Shown piece after piece: positions 1 through 12,119 of a stretch of 64,000 nucleotides of DNA; the stretch's first letter is position 1, and each line of letters begins with the position of its first letter. The stretch spans positions 620,001 through 684,000 of the forward strand of contig JAPTYK010000001.1 of NCBI GenBank assembly GCA_026913215.1, written 5' to 3'. The position numbers were made by a program, and so were the translations under genes. This DNA comes from Streptomyces diastatochromogenes (lineage in GTDB: Bacteria > Actinomycetota > Actinomycetes > Streptomycetales > Streptomycetaceae). The notes under the pieces are model-generated. The model did no database searches. It saw only the letters and a list, made by a program, of their open reading frames with translations, and was not told the DNA's origin.

Positions 1-624
1 GGTGCCTGTCCGGCGACGGGCGGCCGGTCGACGGCGTGCAGCAGCAGTCCCCGGCCTGGACCACCTTGCTGGTGCCCGCGACGGCGGCCGCGGCGAGACC
101 GGGGGCGGCGGTGTCGACGTCGGAGAGGACCGTGGTGGCGGCGTCGAGCTTCTCGGGGTCGAGGCCGGGTTCGGCGACGGCGGCGGCCTGGTCGAGGAGG
201 GTTTCGAGGTGCTGGCCGAGCTTGCGGTTGTAGAGCCGGATCACCAGGCGCAGGCGGGGTTGAGGCGGCGGGCGGTGAGGGCGGCCCGGATGTTGGTCTC
301 GTCGTCCTCGTGGACGAGGGCGAGGGCGGCGGCGCGCTCCGCCCCGGCGTCCGTGAGGGCCCGGTCGTCCGCCTCCGCGGACTCGACGATCCGCAGCGTG
401 CCGGTGGGGTCGTCCCGGGGGTCCCGCCGCGGCACCGGTCCCGGTGGTGCGGGTGACGGCGGCGGTCACCCGGCCGAACAGGGCGAGCGCCCGGCCGGTG
501 CGGCCGGCGGGGTGCGGGGCGCGTCGGGCAGTGCCGGCACCAGGAGCGTGACCCGCTCTCCGTACACCTCGTGGAGTTCGCGCGCGAGGCGGTGGGCGAG
601 GGCGTCGTCGCCGCACACGATCAT
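1..624 (-). CDS. TrkA-N / ion-channel-type NAD-binding protein (3' end outside window)
   Basis: Reading leftward from the ATG at 624, the protein begins MIVCGDDALAHRLARELHEVYG, a Rossmann-like start typical of actinomycete NAD-binding proteins related to TrkA-N and CASTOR/POLLUX-type channels. Further on come LVHEDDETNIRAALTARRLNP, then RLYNRKLGQHLE and TTVLSDVDTAAPGLAA, which match the RCK-like half of that family. The coding sequence changes frame several times: about 490-470, at about 250 (a C run one base short before RLRLVIRLYNRK), and at about 25-15. These look like sequencing losses. The likely role is nucleotide-gated control of ion flux at the membrane, inferred from family only; no membrane segments are seen in this N-terminal part. 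The gene runs off the left edge, so its length is unknown. Confidence 0.6.
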
Positions 625-961
625 GTGCCCGGCGGGGCGGTGCGGGAGGGCCGTTCGGTCCGGAGGGCGGGCGCGCCGAACGGGCCGGCGGGCGTCCCGG
701 CCGGCCGGGCGGGGCCGGGGACGGAGCGGGCGCCCGGTTCGGCGGGGGCCGCTCCGGTGGCGTGGTCCGGAACGGCGTTGCTCTGGTACGGGTGTGAGGG
801 CACGTCACAAGGATGCCCTGCGCCGCCGACGGCGGGCCTGGGTCCCGCGCCCGCCGGAACCACCCGGGCGGACGCACGACGCGCCGCCGTACGCCGCATT
901 CGCTACGCCGGTCGGCGCACTCCGATCTGCGGGGTCCGCGAGCGCTTCCTACGGTGGCTGA
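625..961. other. Intergenic stretch between divergent genes
   Basis: This gap of about 337 bases separates the leftward TrkA-N-like gene from the rightward carboxypeptidase gene. All six frames are largely open, as is usual at this GC content, but none gives a recognisable protein or a ribosome site in a convincing place. It probably carries the divergent promoters. I see no strong palindrome or terminator in it. Confidence 0.5.
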
Positions 962-2211
962 ATGATCGTCATGTCAGCTGTCCGTCATGCCGCCGCGGGT
1001 TCGGCGGCGCTGCTGTTCGCGCTGCCCGTTCCGGTGGCCGCCGCCTCTCCCGCGCGTCCAGTGCCGCGGGCCGTGTCCTCGGTCGGGGAGCCCACGCCGC
1101 CCGCGCGGCAGTACGTCGACCGGACGCGGCTCGACCGGCGGGGCACCCAGGTGCAGCGGCTGGCGGGGGCGCCCGACGTGCCGTCGGTGTCCGCGCTGTC
1201 GTGGGTGGTGGCGGACGCGTCCTCGGGCGAGGTGCTCGCCGCGCGGAACGCGCACCGGAAGCTCCCCCCGGCGAGCACCCTCAAGACCCTGTTCGCACTG
1301 ACCGCGCTCCCCCGCCACCAGCCCTCCGAGCAGCACACCGTGGCCGATTCCGAGCTGACCGGGATCGGGGCGGGAAGCAGCCTGGTCGGGGTGAAGGAGG
1401 GGTACACGTACAAGGTGTCGGACCTGTGGAACGGTGTCTTCCTCAGCTCGGGGAACGACGCGGTGCACGTCCTGGCGGAGATGAACGGCGGCTGGGAGTC
1501 GATGACCCGGCAGATGCAGGAGAAGGCCCGCTCGCTGGGTGCCGAGGACACCCATGTGGTCTCCCCGGACGGCTACGACGCCCCGGGCCAGGTGTCCTCC
1601 GCGTACGACCTGGCGGTGTTCGGCCGGAACGGGCTCCAGGACCCCGCGTTCGCCCGGTACTGCTCGACGGCGTACGCGGAGTTCCCGGCGGGTTCCTCCT
1701 CGTACGGCATCGCCAACACCAACCGGCTCCTGACCGGCGAGAACGGGGTGGAGCGCTACCCCGGCCTCCTCGGGATCAAGAACGGCTACACGAGCAACGC
1801 GGGCAACACCCTGGTCTCGGCGGCCCGGCGCGGCGACCGGACGCTCGTCGTCTCGGTGATGAACCCCAGGAGGGCGGCGGCCTGGCCGTGTACGAGGAGG
1901 CGCGGCAGCTGCTCGACTGGGGCTTCGAGGCGGCGGGGCGGGTGCAGCCGGTCGGCTCGCTCGCGCCGGTGCGGCCGAAGGCGGCGGCCGACCCGGGCAC
2001 GCGGGCGGTGTCGGTGACCCATGAGAAGCCCGACACGGCGGCGGGGGCGGCCCGTGCGGGGCGGAGGCGGCGGCGGCCCCGCGAAGAAGGCCCCGAGGCG
2101 GACGCCTCCGGCCCGTCGGCCGGGCTTCCGCTGGCCCTGGTCGGCTCCGCCTGCGCCGCCGCGTTCGCCCTGTGGGGGTGGCGGCGCAGGACGGCGACCC
2201 AGCGGGGCTGA
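962..2211 (+). CDS. D-alanyl-D-alanine carboxypeptidase (peptidase S11, DacA-like)
   Basis: This is a penicillin-binding, serine-type DD-carboxypeptidase that trims the terminal D-Ala from peptidoglycan stem peptides outside the membrane. The start at 962 gives a signal peptide (basic MIVMSAVRHA, then a hydrophobic Ala/Leu stretch ending in VAAASPA). The three active-site motifs are present in order: SxxK as STLK (near residue 106), SxN as SGN (near 161), and the KTG-box variant KNGYTS (near 274). After a low-complexity basic region the C-terminus has one hydrophobic segment, LPLALVGSACAAAFALWGW, followed by RRR, which should anchor the enzyme. The reading frame changes at about 1866, where a run of C is one base short (NPQEGGG is expected); the downstream frame runs to 2211. 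Total length of about 416 residues is normal for the family. Confidence 0.88.
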
Positions 2212-2357
2212 CGGCGGACCGCCGGATCGTGCGGCGCCGCTGGGGACACCGGACCCGGCGGTGCCGGCGACAGTTCGGCGGGCGCCGCACGGTCCGGCTC
2301 TAACCTGCGGGAACACCGTCCGGGACCGGCCCGGACGGGCTTCCGAGGAGTGACGCG

Positions 2358-2966
2358 ATGACGGACAGTACGCCCGCGGCCGTACGGATCGCCGAGCGGT
2401 TCCGTGAGGTGAACGGCGACCATCCGATGACCGCCGCCGACGACGCGTACGTCTCCGCCCAGTTCGTCCCGCTGGAGGTCCTGTGCGCCGCACTCGGCCG
2501 GGACCCTGACGAGGTCCGGCGGCTGATGCTCGCGGGCCTGCTGCCGCTGCCGGGCTATCTGCGGTCGGACGGCGCCGAGATGGTGCCGCGCGATCTGTTC
2601 GCGCTCGCCGACGCGGCGGGCGGGGCCGAGCGCCTGCGGGCGTGGTTCACCGGGCACTGGGAGGACCCCGCGCGGGGCGAGGAGGAGTGGGAGGCGTACC
2701 TGAGCGGCCGGTACGTCTGCCTGCACGAGGTGACCCCGGCGAACATCCGGCGCAAGGAGGAGCTGACGGCGGAGATCACCGCGTGTCTCGCCGGGGCCGC
2801 GGCGGATCCCTCGCCGGAGTGGCGCACCGCCCTCCACGCGCGCGTGGACGCGCTCGACGCCCTGGAGCCGGCGTTCACGGCGTACGACCGGCTGCGGTTC
2901 GGCGGACCCGTCTCGCGGGACACGTGTGTGGCCGCGCCCCGGGCCCGTTTCCTCACGCGCGCGTGA
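2358..2966 (+). CDS. DUF6058-type hypothetical protein
   Basis: This 202-residue soluble protein is intact. It contains LCAALGRDPDEVRRLMLAGLLPLPGYLR, which resembles a small helical DNA-binding-like or docking element, followed by an acidic helical C-terminal half. I recognise it as resembling the streptomycete family annotated DUF6058 (sometimes called 'natural product biosynthesis protein'); no catalytic motif is visible and the real function is unknown. The ATG at 2358 follows the purine-rich GAGGAGTGACGCG, a good ribosome site. The gene lies downstream of the carboxypeptidase in the same direction, with a gap of about 146 bases, and is convergent with the UvrA-like gene 48 bases further on. 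Confidence 0.6.
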   Translation: MTDSTPAAVRIAERFREVNGDHPMTAADDAYVSAQFVPLEVLCAALGRDPDEVRRLMLAGLLPLPGYLRSDGAEMVPRDLFALADAAGGAERLRAWFTGHWEDPARGEEEWEAYLSGRYVCLHEVTPANIRRKEELTAEITACLAGAAADPSPEWRTALHARVDALDALEPAFTAYDRLRFGGPVSRDTCVAAPRARFLTRA

Positions 2967-3014
2967 GCGGCGACCCGGCCGGCGGAACGCCCTGGGTCGC
3001 CGCTGTCGGGCGGG

Positions 3015-5402
<2,388 letters not shown>

Positions 5403-5508
5403 CGTTTCTCCCGCGTTCGCGCAGTGCCTGACGTCGATCCTCCGCGTCCGTGGCCGGACGCGCCGGGCACGCCGGGCCCGTCGAGCACGTGAGCGAAGGT
5501 CATGGCGG

Positions 5509-5754
5509 TCACGCTAGTGGCGGCAGGGCGACCACGCTTCTCGATTCCTGATCTCCCTCACCGGCGACGAGGCGCTCGGCGGCGTGGACGGCCTCGCGGG
5601 CGGTGCGCACTCCCATCAGGACGCACAGGGTGTACGCCGTGTCCTCGAAGCGCCGGCGGGCCGACAGGTCGTGCGGCCGGTCCAGCACGGTCCGCTCCTG
5701 GGTGCGGAAGTGCCGGAGCAGCCGGTCGACGGTGTTCCTGTCGGGCAGCAGCAT
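5509..5754 (-). CDS. DUF5133 domain protein
   Basis: This small protein of 81 residues begins [16 protein letters not shown] and contains [21 protein letters not shown], the signature of the streptomycete DUF5133 family. Members are small helical proteins of unknown function, often scattered near redox or stress genes. The ATG at 5754 is chosen because an excellent ribosome site (AGGAGAAC) lies about 6 bases upstream and because the family usually starts MLLP. Much longer frame extensions upstream are not supported. It lies downstream of the UvrA-like gene's start on the same strand and is divergent from the SDR gene at 5900. Confidence 0.72.
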   Translation of the reverse strand: MLLPDRNTVDRLLRHFRTQERTVLDRPHDLSARRRFEDTAYTLCVLMGVRTAREAVHAAERLVAGEGDQESRSVVALPPLA

Positions 5755-5899
5755 GGCCGTTCTCCTGTTCTCCTGCGGTCGCTCCATAGTCAGGGCCGTC
5801 GGCCACGCCCGCGACCCGCGCGGGAACCCTGTGTGACCGGTGCGGCCCGGGGCGGCCGCCGGAATGCGCTTCCGCCGCCGATGGCGGAGGGTCGGAGAC

Positions 5900-6933
5900 A
5901 TGAATCCGAGCACGCTTGCGCGCGTCGTCGTCACGGGTGCCACCGGCAACGTGGGCACGAGTCTGGTCCGGCTCCTGGCGAGCGATCCGGGGATCGGCTC
6001 GGTCCTCGGTCTCGCCCGGCGGCGGCCCGCCCTCGATCTCCCGGGGGTGGAGTGGGAGGAGCTGGACCTCTCCCGGGAGGGGGACGCGCCGCGGCTGGCG
6101 CAGTACGTGGCGAACGCGGACGCGGTGGTGCACCTGGCCTGGCGGTTCGGGCCCACCCACGATCCGGTGGAGACCTGGCGGACCAATGTCCTCGGCTCGG
6201 TGCGCCTCTTCGACGCGGTGGCGGCGGCACGGGTGCCGGTGCTGGTGCACGCCTCCTCGGTGGGCGCGTACTCCCCCGGGCCCGAGGGCGGCGCCCCGGT
6301 GTCCGAGTCCTGGCCGACGCACGGCTGGCCGGGCGCCGCGTACACCCGGGAGAAGGCCTATCTGGAGCGGGTCCTCGACACCTTCGAGCGGGACCATCCG
6401 CTGACCCGGGTGGTGCGGATGCGTCCGGCGTTCCTCTTCAAGGAGGAGGCGGCGAGCGGGCAGCGGCGGATCTTCGCGGGGCGGTTCTTCCCGGGGCAGC
6501 TGGTGCGGCCCGATCTGCTGCCGCTGCTCCCGGAGTTCGAGGGGCTCCGCTTCCAGGTGCTGCACACGGAGGACGCGGCGGAGGCCTATCGCCGGGCGCT
6601 GCTGCGGGACGTCCGGGGCGCGTTCAACCTCGCCGCGGAGCCGGTGGTCGACGCCGCCGCGCTGGGCGGACTGCTGGGCGCCCGGCCGGTGAAGGTGCCC
6701 GCCGGCGCGGTGCGGGGCGCGCTGTCGGCGGCCTGGCGGCTGCGGCTCGTCCCCGCCTCCCCGGGCTCTTCGAGGCGCTGCGGCACCTGCCGCTGCTCGC
6801 CACCGAGCGGGCCCGGCGGGAGCTGGACTGGGAGCCCGCGGCGACCTCGCTGGAGGCCCTGGAGGCGTTCCTGCGGGGGTCCGGGCGGGCGCGGGCGACG
6901 ACACGGCGCCCTGGCGGGCACCGCATCGGCTGA
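5900..6933 (+). CDS. NAD-dependent epimerase/dehydratase family protein (extended SDR)
   Basis: The N-terminus VVVTGATGNVGTSLVRLL carries the GxxGxxG dinucleotide-binding loop of short-chain dehydrogenases. VVHLAWRFGP matches the strand following the cofactor site, and the active-site YxxxK is present as YTREK near residue 153. The C-terminal half, with FNLAAEPVVDAAAL and RRELDWEPA, is typical of sugar-nucleotide epimerase-like proteins whose substrate is not known. The start at 5900 places the Rossmann fold about ten residues from the N-terminus. The frame changes at about 6757, where a G run is one base short; the downstream frame continues to 6933. The length of about 345 residues is normal. 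Confidence 0.8.
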
Positions 6934-7013
6934 GGGCGCGGGACGGCCGCTCGCCGGTGGCGGCTGCCGGCCGTCCCGTGCCCGTCGGCGCGGCGCCCTG
7001 TCGTTCCCGCGTG

Positions 7014-7876
7014 TCAGCTCGCCGTGGCGGACCAGTCGACGAGGCGTATCCCGCGCCCGCGGCCTCGCGGCCCCGGCAGTCGGCGCGGTGGCGGCGCAGG
7101 AGGGCGTCGATGTCGAGGTGGCGGGCGAACTCGGGTCGGGCGGCGAGGCGCTGGGCGTAGGCCCACAGCGCGGGGTGTCCGGCGACCCGGTCCATGGCGG
7201 CGGCGTCGAGGTGCCAGCGGTGCACGGTGTCGAGCTGGACGAGGGCGGCCCAGACGTGCACGTCGGCGGCGGTCGGCGCGTCCCCGAGGACGTACGGCCC
7301 GTCGGCGAGGCGGCGCTCCAGGGAGCCGAGCGCGGCGAAGAGGACGGTGAGCGGGTCGCGGTGGGCGGCCTCGCCGTCGAGTCCGAGTTCGCCGGCGCGC
7401 TGCGCGGCCCGGTTGACGCTCCGCTCGCAGAGGTCGGCGATCGCGTCGATGGCCTCGCGGTGCGCCTCGGGCAGCAGGTCGGGGCCTTCGCCCCGGAAGC
7501 GCAGGGCGAGGTCCCGGAGGATGTCGGGGACGTGGGTGCTGACGATCCGTCCGGTCCATCCGTCGCTGAGCACGGGCGCGGCGGCCGGCCCGGTGTAGAG
7601 GTGGGCGCTCGCCTCGTACAGCGGGCGGAGCGCCTCGTACCCCCCGTCGGGCGTGTCGGGGGTGCCGGGGAGCACGGTGAGCGGGAGCGTGTCGTCGAGT
7701 TCGAGCAGGCTGTGGGTGAGGGCGATGGCCAGACACCGGGGGTCGGCCGGGTCGACGTGGAGACGGTAGCGGTGCGGGACGGCGTAGTGGCCGCTGCTCG
7801 CGTCGCGGCCGATCCTGCCCCGGAAGGCGGGCACGGCGGAGGCGGGCAGGAGTGAGGACGGGACGACGACGGACAT
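7014..7876 (-). CDS. Xi-class glutathione S-transferase / glutathionyl-hydroquinone reductase-like protein
   Basis: The pattern LYTGPAAAPVLSDGWTGRIV followed by a helical C-terminal domain with GPYVLGDAPTAADVHVWAAL matches Xi-class GSTs (GHR/ECM4 type). That class normally reduces glutathionyl adducts of quinones. The usual active-site CPWA is not present: the equivalent stretch reads DPADPRCLA, so the catalytic cysteine is displaced or absent. Actinomycetes use mycothiol, so a mycothiol-linked role is possible but unproven. A frame change at about 7050 is needed to reach the C-terminus IRLVDWSATAS ending at 7014; total length is about 287 residues. A leader-peptide-like ORF lies upstream on the same strand. 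Confidence 0.68.
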
Positions 7877-8041
7877 GCTTCTCCCTCGGAGGGCTCGGTG
7901 CGGGGCCGGGCGGCGTGCGGCGGCTCCGGTCGTCGGGGGCGACGCGGCGGCACGGGGCCCGGGGCGGCAGAGGTACGGGAAGGGGAGGCGGGCGGAGCGC
8001 GCCGGGGCGCCGGTCCCGGCGGTCGGGACCGGTCCCGCGGA

Positions 8042-8193
8042 TCAGGCCCCGGCGGGTCGCCGCGCTCCCGCGCGGGAGGGCGGCCCGCGGCGCTGCAGAC
8101 CCGCAGCAGATCGATGTGCCGGCGGGACGTGAGGGGCAGCGAGCGCGGGAGGGGCACGGCGGGCGAGGTGTTCTTCCGGCCGGTGCGTCCCAT
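8042..8193 (-). CDS. Putative short leader peptide (SRRHIDL type)
   Basis: Starting at the ATG at 8193, the frame gives MGRTG, a short linker, and then LPLTSRRHIDLLRVCSA. This resembles the conserved core (R-x-H-x-D-L-x-R ... SA-x-C) of the very short streptomycete leader peptides that sit before sulfur-assimilation and related genes. Here the peptide is on the strand of the GST-like gene, about 165 bases upstream of it, and divergent from the Rrf2 regulator. In the sequence as given the frame stays open; one lost base at about 8090 would end it at 8042. Translation is not proven and the 3' end is uncertain. Confidence 0.45.
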
Positions 8194-8343
8194 GGTTTCC
8201 TACCTGTTCGCTCGGTTTACCCGTCCCGAGTGTCCGGCGGCTCACGGGCGGCGTCAAGGGGCGTACGGCTCATCGGCCGAACGGGCCCGGGGCCGCGGGC
8301 CGGGCGCACGGATCCGGTCACGTCCGTGCGGAATAATGCGCGC

Positions 8344-8797
8344 ATGCGCATTTCAGCCAGGGCCGACTACGCGGTGCGGGCCGCCCTCCAGCTCGCCGCA
8401 GCCCAGGACGCGGGGCCGCTGAAGGCCGAGGCCATCGCCGCCGACCAGGACATCTCGCACAAGTTCCTGGAGGGCATCCTCGGCGACATGCGCAAGGGCG
8501 GTCTGGTGCAGAGCCAGCGCGGCGGCAACGGCGGGTACTGGCTGGCCCGGCCGGCGGAGACGATCTCGGTCGCGGACGTCATCCGCTGCGTGGAGGGTCC
8601 GCTGGTCTCCGTACGGGGAGCGGCCGCCGGACCTGTCGTACACGGGGCCCGCCGAGTCGCTGCTCACGCTGTGGATCGCGCTGCGGGCGAGCGTCCGCGG
8701 CGTCCTCGGCGTCTCCCTCGCGGAGCTCGCCGCGGCCGAACTGCCGGCCGGGATCCTGGCGCTCGCGGACGACCCGGAGGCCTGGACCAACCCCTGA
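8344..8797 (+). CDS. Rrf2 family transcriptional regulator
   Basis: The start MRISARADYAVRAALQLA and the winged-helix recognition part KAEAIAADQDISHKFLEGIL with the wing QRGGNGGYWLARP are typical of the Rrf2 family. The three-cysteine cluster that binds iron-sulfur in IscR and NsrR is missing; the only cysteine seen is in IRCVEGP. It is therefore more like CymR or other cluster-free members, some of which control cysteine metabolism. The frame changes at about 8616, where a G run seems two bases short (VRGERPPDL expected); the downstream frame ends at 8797. Length is about 151 residues. It directly precedes the SfnB/DszC-like gene, with a 26-base palindrome between them. Confidence 0.82.
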
Positions 8798-8912
8798 CCT
8801 CCGGGGCGGCCTTCCGCCACCTGCTCGAAGCCGACGCCGTCTCACGCGTCGACACGACCTTGTCCAACCCGTGGACGCCCCTTGGGGCCGGGCGGTCGCC
8901 TCTGCCACTATC

Positions 8913-8938
8913 CCTACTATTCCAATGGGGATACTAGG
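8913..8938. promoter_or_regulatory. 26-base inverted repeat, candidate Rrf2 operator
   Basis: The arms CCTACTATTCC and GGGATACTAGG pair at 9 of 11 positions around the spacer AATG. The element is AT-richer than its surroundings and ends about 16 bases before the GTG start of the SfnB/DszC-like gene, after the Rrf2 gene. Binding by that regulator is an inference from position. Confidence 0.6.
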
Positions 8939-8954
8939 AATCGGGTGAGGTGAC

Positions 8955-10270
8955 GTGAGTACGCCGAAGAGATCGCCGAAGAGACCAGCACTGCGCATCG
9001 CCTCCGCACCGGCCGGCCGGACCGTCGACCGGCCCGCGGACGACGAGATCTGGCCCCGCGTCACCCGCGAGCTGGCCGACGACCTCGCCGTCGACGCCCT
9101 CGCCCGGGACCGGGCCGGAAAGGCCCCTTCGACGAGGTCGGACGCCTCCAGGAGGCCGGGCTGCCCGCCCTCCTCACGGCGCCGGGACCGGCCCGGCGGG
9201 GCGCGGACTGGACGGCCGCCTGCGCGGTCGTCCGGGAGATCTCCGCCGCCGACGGCTCCGTGGGCGAACTCCTCGCCCACCACTACGCGCTGTCCTGGAG
9301 CAGCCGCTTCTTCGGCCCCGCGCCGCAGGAGGCCGGCGGCGCGCCCTCCCTCGACGTGTGTACGGCCGAGGAGGGCTGGCTGCTCGCCGGCGGCGTCGAA
9401 CCGCCGCGCGACGGGCCGAGCCGGACCTCACTCTCACTCCCGCCGAGGGCCCCGGCGGCGGCTGGATCCTCGACGGGAGCCGCGCCTTCGCCTCCGGCGT
9501 GACGGTCGCCGACCGGCTCGTCGTCGGCGCGCGGCCCGGCGGCACCGGCGACCCGCTGGTCGTCCTGGTCGACCCGGCCCATCCGGGGGTGCTCACGGAC
9601 GCCGGCGCGGAACGGGTCGGCCAGCGCCTGGCGGCGCGGGCACCGTCACCTTCGACCACGTGCCCGTGGAGCCGGGGCACGTCCTGGGGACCCTCCCCGC
9701 GACGAGCACGCCGTCGCCCCTTCACCACCCTCGCCCCGCTCGCCCTGCGGCTGCTCCTCGTCCAGGTGGGGCTCGGCATCGCCGAGGGGCGCTCGCCGAG
9801 GCCCGGGACATCAGCCGCGCCGGGCAGGCCGGCCCGGACCGCGCGGGAGGTCCCGGGACGGCGCCGCCCCGGTCGGCGCCGGGGACGACCCGTACCTCCT
9901 CCTCGCCTACGGGGAGCTGGCGACGGCCGCGCACGCCGCCGCCGCGGTGGTGGAGCGGGCCACGGACGCCTTCGCGCGGGGGCTGCTCGCCGAGCGGACC
10001 CTCGGCCTGGAGGAACGCGCCGACATCGCCGTCCTCGTGGCGGCGGCCGAGACCGTCACCGGCCGGGCGGCCGTCCACATCACGACCCGCATCCTCGAAC
10101 TCGTCGACGGCACGGCGGGGGCCGACGCCCGGGGCGGCGGACCGGGTTTCGACCGCTTCTGGCGCAACGCCCGCGCACTCACCGCGCCCACCCAGGCGGC
10201 CCACCGGCTCCGCGACATCGGGGACCACTACCTGCACGGCACGCACGCCCGGCTCACCCTGCTGGCCTGA
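8955..10270 (+). CDS. Acyl-CoA dehydrogenase-fold oxidoreductase (SfnB/DszC-like)
   Basis: Fragments in successive frames assemble into one protein of about 438 residues with the acyl-CoA dehydrogenase fold of sulfur-acquisition flavin monooxygenases (SfnB, DszC). Matching parts include REISAADGSVGELLAHHYAL, LDGSRAFASGVTVADRLVV, TFDHVPVEPGHVLGTLP, LLLVQVGLGIAEG and the C-terminal helices ending FDRFWRNARALTAPTQAAH, the region containing the catalytic-type His of DszC relatives. The expected role is FMNH2-dependent oxidation of an organosulfur compound during sulfur limitation. The GTG at 8955 follows GGTGAGGTGAC. At least five frame changes occur, at about 9115, 9420, 9640, 9715 and 9790-9870, all consistent with lost bases. 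The substrate cannot be deduced. Confidence 0.68.
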
Positions 10271-10418
10271 TCCGCCGGACGGGCCCCACCGGGGAAGGGA
10301 CGGACGGACCGGCATGTCGGGACGTCCGGCCTCTCGCCGGGCCGCCGAAGGGCCCAAGCTGGAGACAGGAGGGCCGGCCGCCCGGCGGGCCCGTCACCGC
10401 ACCGACGGAGGCAACCTG

Positions 10419-11283
10419 ATGAGTCGTGAGATCGTCGCAGGAGTGGACGGTTCCCCGAGCCTCGCCGCGGCCGACTGGGCCGCCCGGGAGGCCCTGCACC
10501 GGGGCCTCCGCTGCGGCTCGCACGCGTGGCGCTGGGAGCCGCTCGACCTGCCCCTGGTCCAGGACCCCGAGGAGCAGCAGCGCGCGGCGTACGCCCTGCT
10601 GCGCGAGGCCGAGGCCACGATCGCGGCGCGCCACCCGGGGCTCGCGCTCACGGCCGAGGTGCTCCCCGACACCCCGGTCGCCGCGCTGCTCGGCACCCAG
10701 GACCGGGCCGAGATGCTCGTCATCGGCTCGCGCGGCCACGGAGCCGTCACCGGCTTCCTGCTCGGCTCGTACGGGCAGCAGATCATCGCCGCCGCCACCC
10801 GCCCGGTCGTCGCCGTCCGGTCCCGCGACGACGAGCGGGCCGAACCGTCCTCGGAGTACGTGCTCGTCGGCCAGCTCGGCAGCCCCGAGGACAGCGCGGC
10901 CGCGCTCGGCTTCGCCTTCGCGACCGCCGCCGCGCGCGGGTGGCGGTGCGGGCCGTGCGCGCGTGGAGCCTGCCGCCGCTCTACGCGTACAGCCCGGCCT
11001 CGATGCGGCTCGCGGACGAGGCCGGCGGGCTCGTCCCGTACGAGGAGAAGGCGCTGGGCGAGGCGCTCGCCCCTGGCGCGAGCGGTACCCCGACGTACCG
11101 GTCACCGAGCACGTCGAGCTGGGCAGCGCGGGGCAGGTGCTGCTCTCCGCCTCGGGCGGCGCCCAGCTCCTGGTGGTCGGCCGGCGGGCCAGGCGCGGGG
11201 CCGTCGGGCCGCGGATCGGTTCGGTGGCGCACGCGGCGCTCCACCTCGCGCCCTGTCCGGTGGCGATCACCCCGCAGGACTGA
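10419..11283 (+). CDS. Universal stress protein, tandem UspA domains
   Basis: The first UspA domain begins MSREIVAGVDGSPSLAAADWA and ends with the nucleotide-binding motif VIGSRGHGAVTGFLLGS (G-2x-G-9x-G(S/T) type). A second, shorter domain follows, with EYVLVGQLGSPEDSAAALGFA and LLVVGRRARRGAVGPRIGSVAHAA. Two frame changes at about 10945 and 11075 join three frames into one protein of about 288 residues, normal for tandem actinobacterial Usp proteins. Such proteins bind ATP and act in hypoxia, stationary phase or general stress. A ribosome site (GGAGGCAACCTG) precedes the ATG. Confidence 0.85.
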
Positions 11284-11421
11284 CAGGCTCGGACGCAGGT
11301 TGACGCGCCGCGTTGACGAGGAGTGTCGGGGTGGCCGGGGCCGGAAAGTCTTACCGCCGTCGCCCCGGTGGCTCTCCCAGCGCCGGACCGTCCGGCGACC
11401 TCGGCGAGAGAGCGGAGCTCC

Positions 11422-12085
11422 ATGCGGCACCACGAACGTCCCGGCCACTCCGAAGACCTCGAAGCCCTCGAAGGCCACGACCCGTTCGAAGGCCCCCGGC
11501 CCGCCGGGCGGCACCGCAGACGCGGGGGACCGTCCGGCGGCGCGCCCTCCGGCGGCCGTCCTTCCGCACGGCCGTCCTCCTCGCCGGAAGCGCCGCCGCC
11601 GTGCTCACGGTGGTGACCGGGATGTACGTGGCCACCCCGCGACCGGCACCACGGCCGACGCCGTCTCCGTCCCCTACGGGTCGGCGGCGGCGGCCGGAAA
11701 GGCCGCCCGGTACGTGCAGGACGTCGTCGCGCTCGCCAACGCCGAGCGCGAGAAGGCCGGTTGCGGACCGCTCCGGTCCGAGAGCCATCTGCGGGCGGCC
11801 GCCCAGGGGCACGCCGACGACATGGCCGAGCGCGACTACTACGAGCACCACAGCCCGGAGGGCCGGGACGCGGGCGACCGGATGAGCGGCGCCGGGTACG
11901 CGTGGTCGGCCTGGGGAGAACATCCACCGCGGGCCGAAGACCCCGGCACGGGCCATGGAGGACTGGATGGACAGTCCCGGCCACCGGGCGAACATCCTCA
12001 ACTGCTCGTTCAAGGACATCGGCGTGGGGTGACCCTCGCCGCCAACGGCCCCTGGTGGGTGCAGGACTTCGGCGTCAGACGCTGA
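11422..12085 (+). CDS. Membrane-anchored CAP (SCP-like) domain protein
   Basis: The protein starts MRHHERPGHSEDLEALEG (acidic, cytoplasmic), has one membrane segment FRTAVLLAGSAAAVLTVVTG, a short linker, and then a secreted CAP domain. The CAP domain includes VVALANAEREKAGCGPL, HADDMAERDYYEHHSPEG, SAWGENIH and PGHRANIL. The His and Glu residues in HADDMA, EHHSP and GEN match the conserved CAP cavity. Frame changes occur at about 11515, 11650 and 11920-12030. Bacterial CAP proteins are secreted and linked to cell-wall or extracellular functions, but few have known biochemistry. The gene is convergent with the sigma-CAP fusion gene; their ends are 34 bases apart and their CAP domains are clearly related. 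Confidence 0.78.
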
Positions 12086-12119
12086 GAGTCCGGGAGACGG
12101 GCGTTCAGGAGGCGGGCGT

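Noticed and set aside
571..2211. 546-codon frame taken as one gene
   Set aside because: Only its last part, after about 1866, is real, as the C-terminus of the carboxypeptidase; the rest is a shadow.
8955..10270. Reading the SfnB/DszC-like gene and similar fragmented genes as pseudogenes
   Set aside because: The breaks share the same lost-base pattern with core genes such as icd and the helicase, so sequence error is the simpler explanation.
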